Assembly: GCA_017443765.1 (NCBI GenBank)
Contig: JAFSYB010000029.1
Coordinates: 1 to 34,412, forward strand
From: Muribaculaceae bacterium
Lineage (GTDB): Bacteria; Bacteroidota; Bacteroidia; Bacteroidales; Muribaculaceae
Direction of reading: 5' to 3'
Length of the DNA stretch: 34,412 nt
The notes below the pieces were generated by a model that saw nothing but the letters and a program-made list of their open reading frames with translations, did not search any database and was not told the DNA's origin. Positions 33,081-34,412 of this stretch are shown piece after piece. Numbering within the stretch: position 1 is the stretch's first letter; every line of letters begins with the position of its first letter. The translations under genes and the position numbers were made by a program.

Positions 33081-34412
33081 ATGAAAAAATCCATTCTTGG
33101 CACCGTACTGGCTGCGGTGCTGACTACAATGGGAGCCGGAGCCACCGACACGCTCGTGATGCTCGGACAGACCTACGAGGTGGATACACTGTTCCACAAT
33201 CAGATTGGTCCAGGCGTTATGCAGACATCGCTGTGGATTCACAACGCCACCACCACATTCCGCTTTTTCTATGCCACGCTCGACCTCGACAACCCCTATC
33301 TGTCGATGGAGTGTATCGTGGCTGCCGACCACCTGCGGTCGTGCAACACACTCGATGCCATGGTGCGCAAGCACACCAAGGAGGGACACCGCCAATTTGT
33401 GGGCATCAACGGCGATTTCTTCGATGTGTCGGGAAACAAGACCGCACGAGGCAACCTCACCTGGGGCAGCCCGCTGGGTCCCACGGTAAGCAATGGCGAG
33501 GTGTTCCTCACGCGCCACAACAACGGCTCCTACCTCAGTTTCACCGCCGACACCGACGGACAAGTGTACGTGAACCCGTTTGAGTTCGGCGGGACACTCA
33601 CCGCCCCCGACCAGTCGCAGGCCACCGTCACGGCAGTCAACCCAGTGCTGGTGAGCCCGGTCAACAATTCCATCACCATCTACAACTCCTATTATTTTGG
33701 CAGCAGTGATGCCTTTGGCGGCTGCGAGGTGAGCGCCAAACTGGCCCCCGACGAGACTGCCTTCCACGCCACGGGCACCACACGCTTAGTGGTCACCAGC
33801 GAGCCCAGCACAGCCGGCGACATGGACGTGCCCGCCCAGGGCTTTGTGCTCCACGCCCGTGGGACGGCTAAAAGCGTGGTCGAGAACCTCCACCCCGGCG
33901 ACGAGCTGGTGCTCGAAACCGCCTGCACCGTGGCCGGGAATGTGATCAACCCCGCTCAAGTGGTGTCGGGATGGCCGCGCATCCTGGGCAACGGCGAGGT
34001 GCTCGACACCGAGTATCTGCGCGGTGACGCCAGCGCACGACACCCGCGCACCGGAATCGGCTACGGCGATGGAGGAAAGAAAGTGTACCTTTGTGTTGTT
34101 GACGGTCGCCAGTACCTCTCGGCTGGGGCACGCACCAGCGAACTGGCCACCATGATGCGCTACGCCGGAGCCACCGAGGGCATGAACCTGGACGGCGGCG
34201 GCTCGTCAATCCTCTACACCACCATGCTCGGCCCGCGCAACAACCCCAGCATCGGCACCGACCGGGCTACGGGCAACGCCATGTTTGCCGTCTATAACGC
34301 GCCCGACGACAACACCATCGCCGAGCTGCGCTTCCAGGACTACCGCCTCTCCACCGCGCGCTACGGCGTCTATGTGCCGCACTTCTTCGGCTACAACCAG
34401 TACGGCCTGCTC
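33081..34412 (+). CDS. Secreted phosphodiester glycosidase family protein (NAGPA-like), partial
   Basis: The gene starts at the ATG at 33081 and is cut by the window end after 444 codons. The signal peptide is MKKSILGTVLAAVLTTMGAGA. The phosphodiester glycosidase (NAGPA, PF09992-type) fold is shown by FVGINGDFFDVSG (residues about 107-118), ILGNGEVLD, HPRTGIGYGD, YLCVVDGRQ and MNLDGGGSSILY, where the Asp and Gly-Gly-Gly-Ser-Ser belong to the conserved core. In animals the family uncovers mannose-6-phosphate; bacterial members act on glycosyl phosphodiesters or exopolysaccharides, and the substrate here is unknown. The C-terminus is beyond the window. By analogy with the neighbours it may end in a dockerin-like tail. 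Confidence 0.88.
   Translation, partial: MKKSILGTVLAAVLTTMGAGATDTLVMLGQTYEVDTLFHNQIGPGVMQTSLWIHNATTTFRFFYATLDLDNPYLSMECIVAADHLRSCNTLDAMVRKHTKEGHRQFVGINGDFFDVSGNKTARGNLTWGSPLGPTVSNGEVFLTRHNNGSYLSFTADTDGQVYVNPFEFGGTLTAPDQSQATVTAVNPVLVSPVNNSITIYNSYYFGSSDAFGGCEVSAKLAPDETAFHATGTTRLVVTSEPSTAGDMDVPAQGFVLHARGTAKSVVENLHPGDELVLETACTVAGNVINPAQVVSGWPRILGNGEVLDTEYLRGDASARHPRTGIGYGDGGKKVYLCVVDGRQYLSAGARTSELATMMRYAGATEGMNLDGGGSSILYTTMLGPRNNPSIGTDRATGNAMFAVYNAPDDNTIAELRFQDYRLSTARYGVYVPHFFGYNQYGLL

Overview
This is a Bacteroidales chromosome segment, most likely Muribaculaceae-like (family inferred, not tested). Three things point there. Many genes are preceded by the Bacteroidetes promoter type (TTG, then 19-21 bases, then TAnnTTTG). 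The parA-parB-DUF5683 and sufBCDS gene orders are typical of the group. Several secreted proteins end in dockerin-like calcium-binding repeats. The housekeeping genes are GC-rich, while the defence genes are clearly AT-richer.

Layout. 1-2252: edge of an IS256-like transposase, then a type II restriction-modification (R-M) pair on the minus strand, placed directly downstream of DUF5683. 2264-4797: parA-parB-DUF5683 (minus). 4956-5480: folA (minus). 5481-6165: a repeat-rich gap with three 34-bp tandem units. 6166-7308: DUF4143 ATPase. 7460-15196: the Fe-S assembly operon sufB-sufC-sufD-sufS, interrupted twice. Between sufB and sufC lies a 490-bp cassette with a GxxExxY gene inside 48-bp inverted repeats. 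Between sufC and sufD lies a complete AT-rich R-M pair. 15282-18887: secreted CotH-type protein with dockerin tail, then a GH97 glycosidase. 18814-22090 (minus): a UbiA-type polyprenyl-phosphate phosphoribosyltransferase and a fused HAD phosphatase/GT-C membrane protein. 22306-22476: a duplicated 88-bp palindromic unit. 22719-25292: large secreted dockerin protein. 25437-27339 (minus): a small Ala/Pro-rich protein and a phage-portal-like protein. 27506-29715: a third R-M pair with a NotI-like endonuclease. 29780-31327: glyS. 31504-32952: another secreted dockerin protein. 33081-end: a secreted phosphodiester glycosidase (NAGPA family), truncated by the window edge.

How it fits together. The core genes cover chromosome segregation, folate reduction, Fe-S assembly and glycine tRNA charging. 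The accessory layer has two parts: a secreted glycan-active/dockerin set, and a defence/mobile set of three R-M systems, a GxxExxY cassette, a DUF4143 ATPase and a portal-like pair. The defence/mobile genes sit inside or next to housekeeping operons. Most worth a second look are the inverted-repeat GxxExxY cassette and R-M pair inside the suf operon, the HAD-GT-C fusion next to a phosphoribosyltransferase, the NotI-like system, and a hairpin carrying two NotI octamers at 32976-33044.
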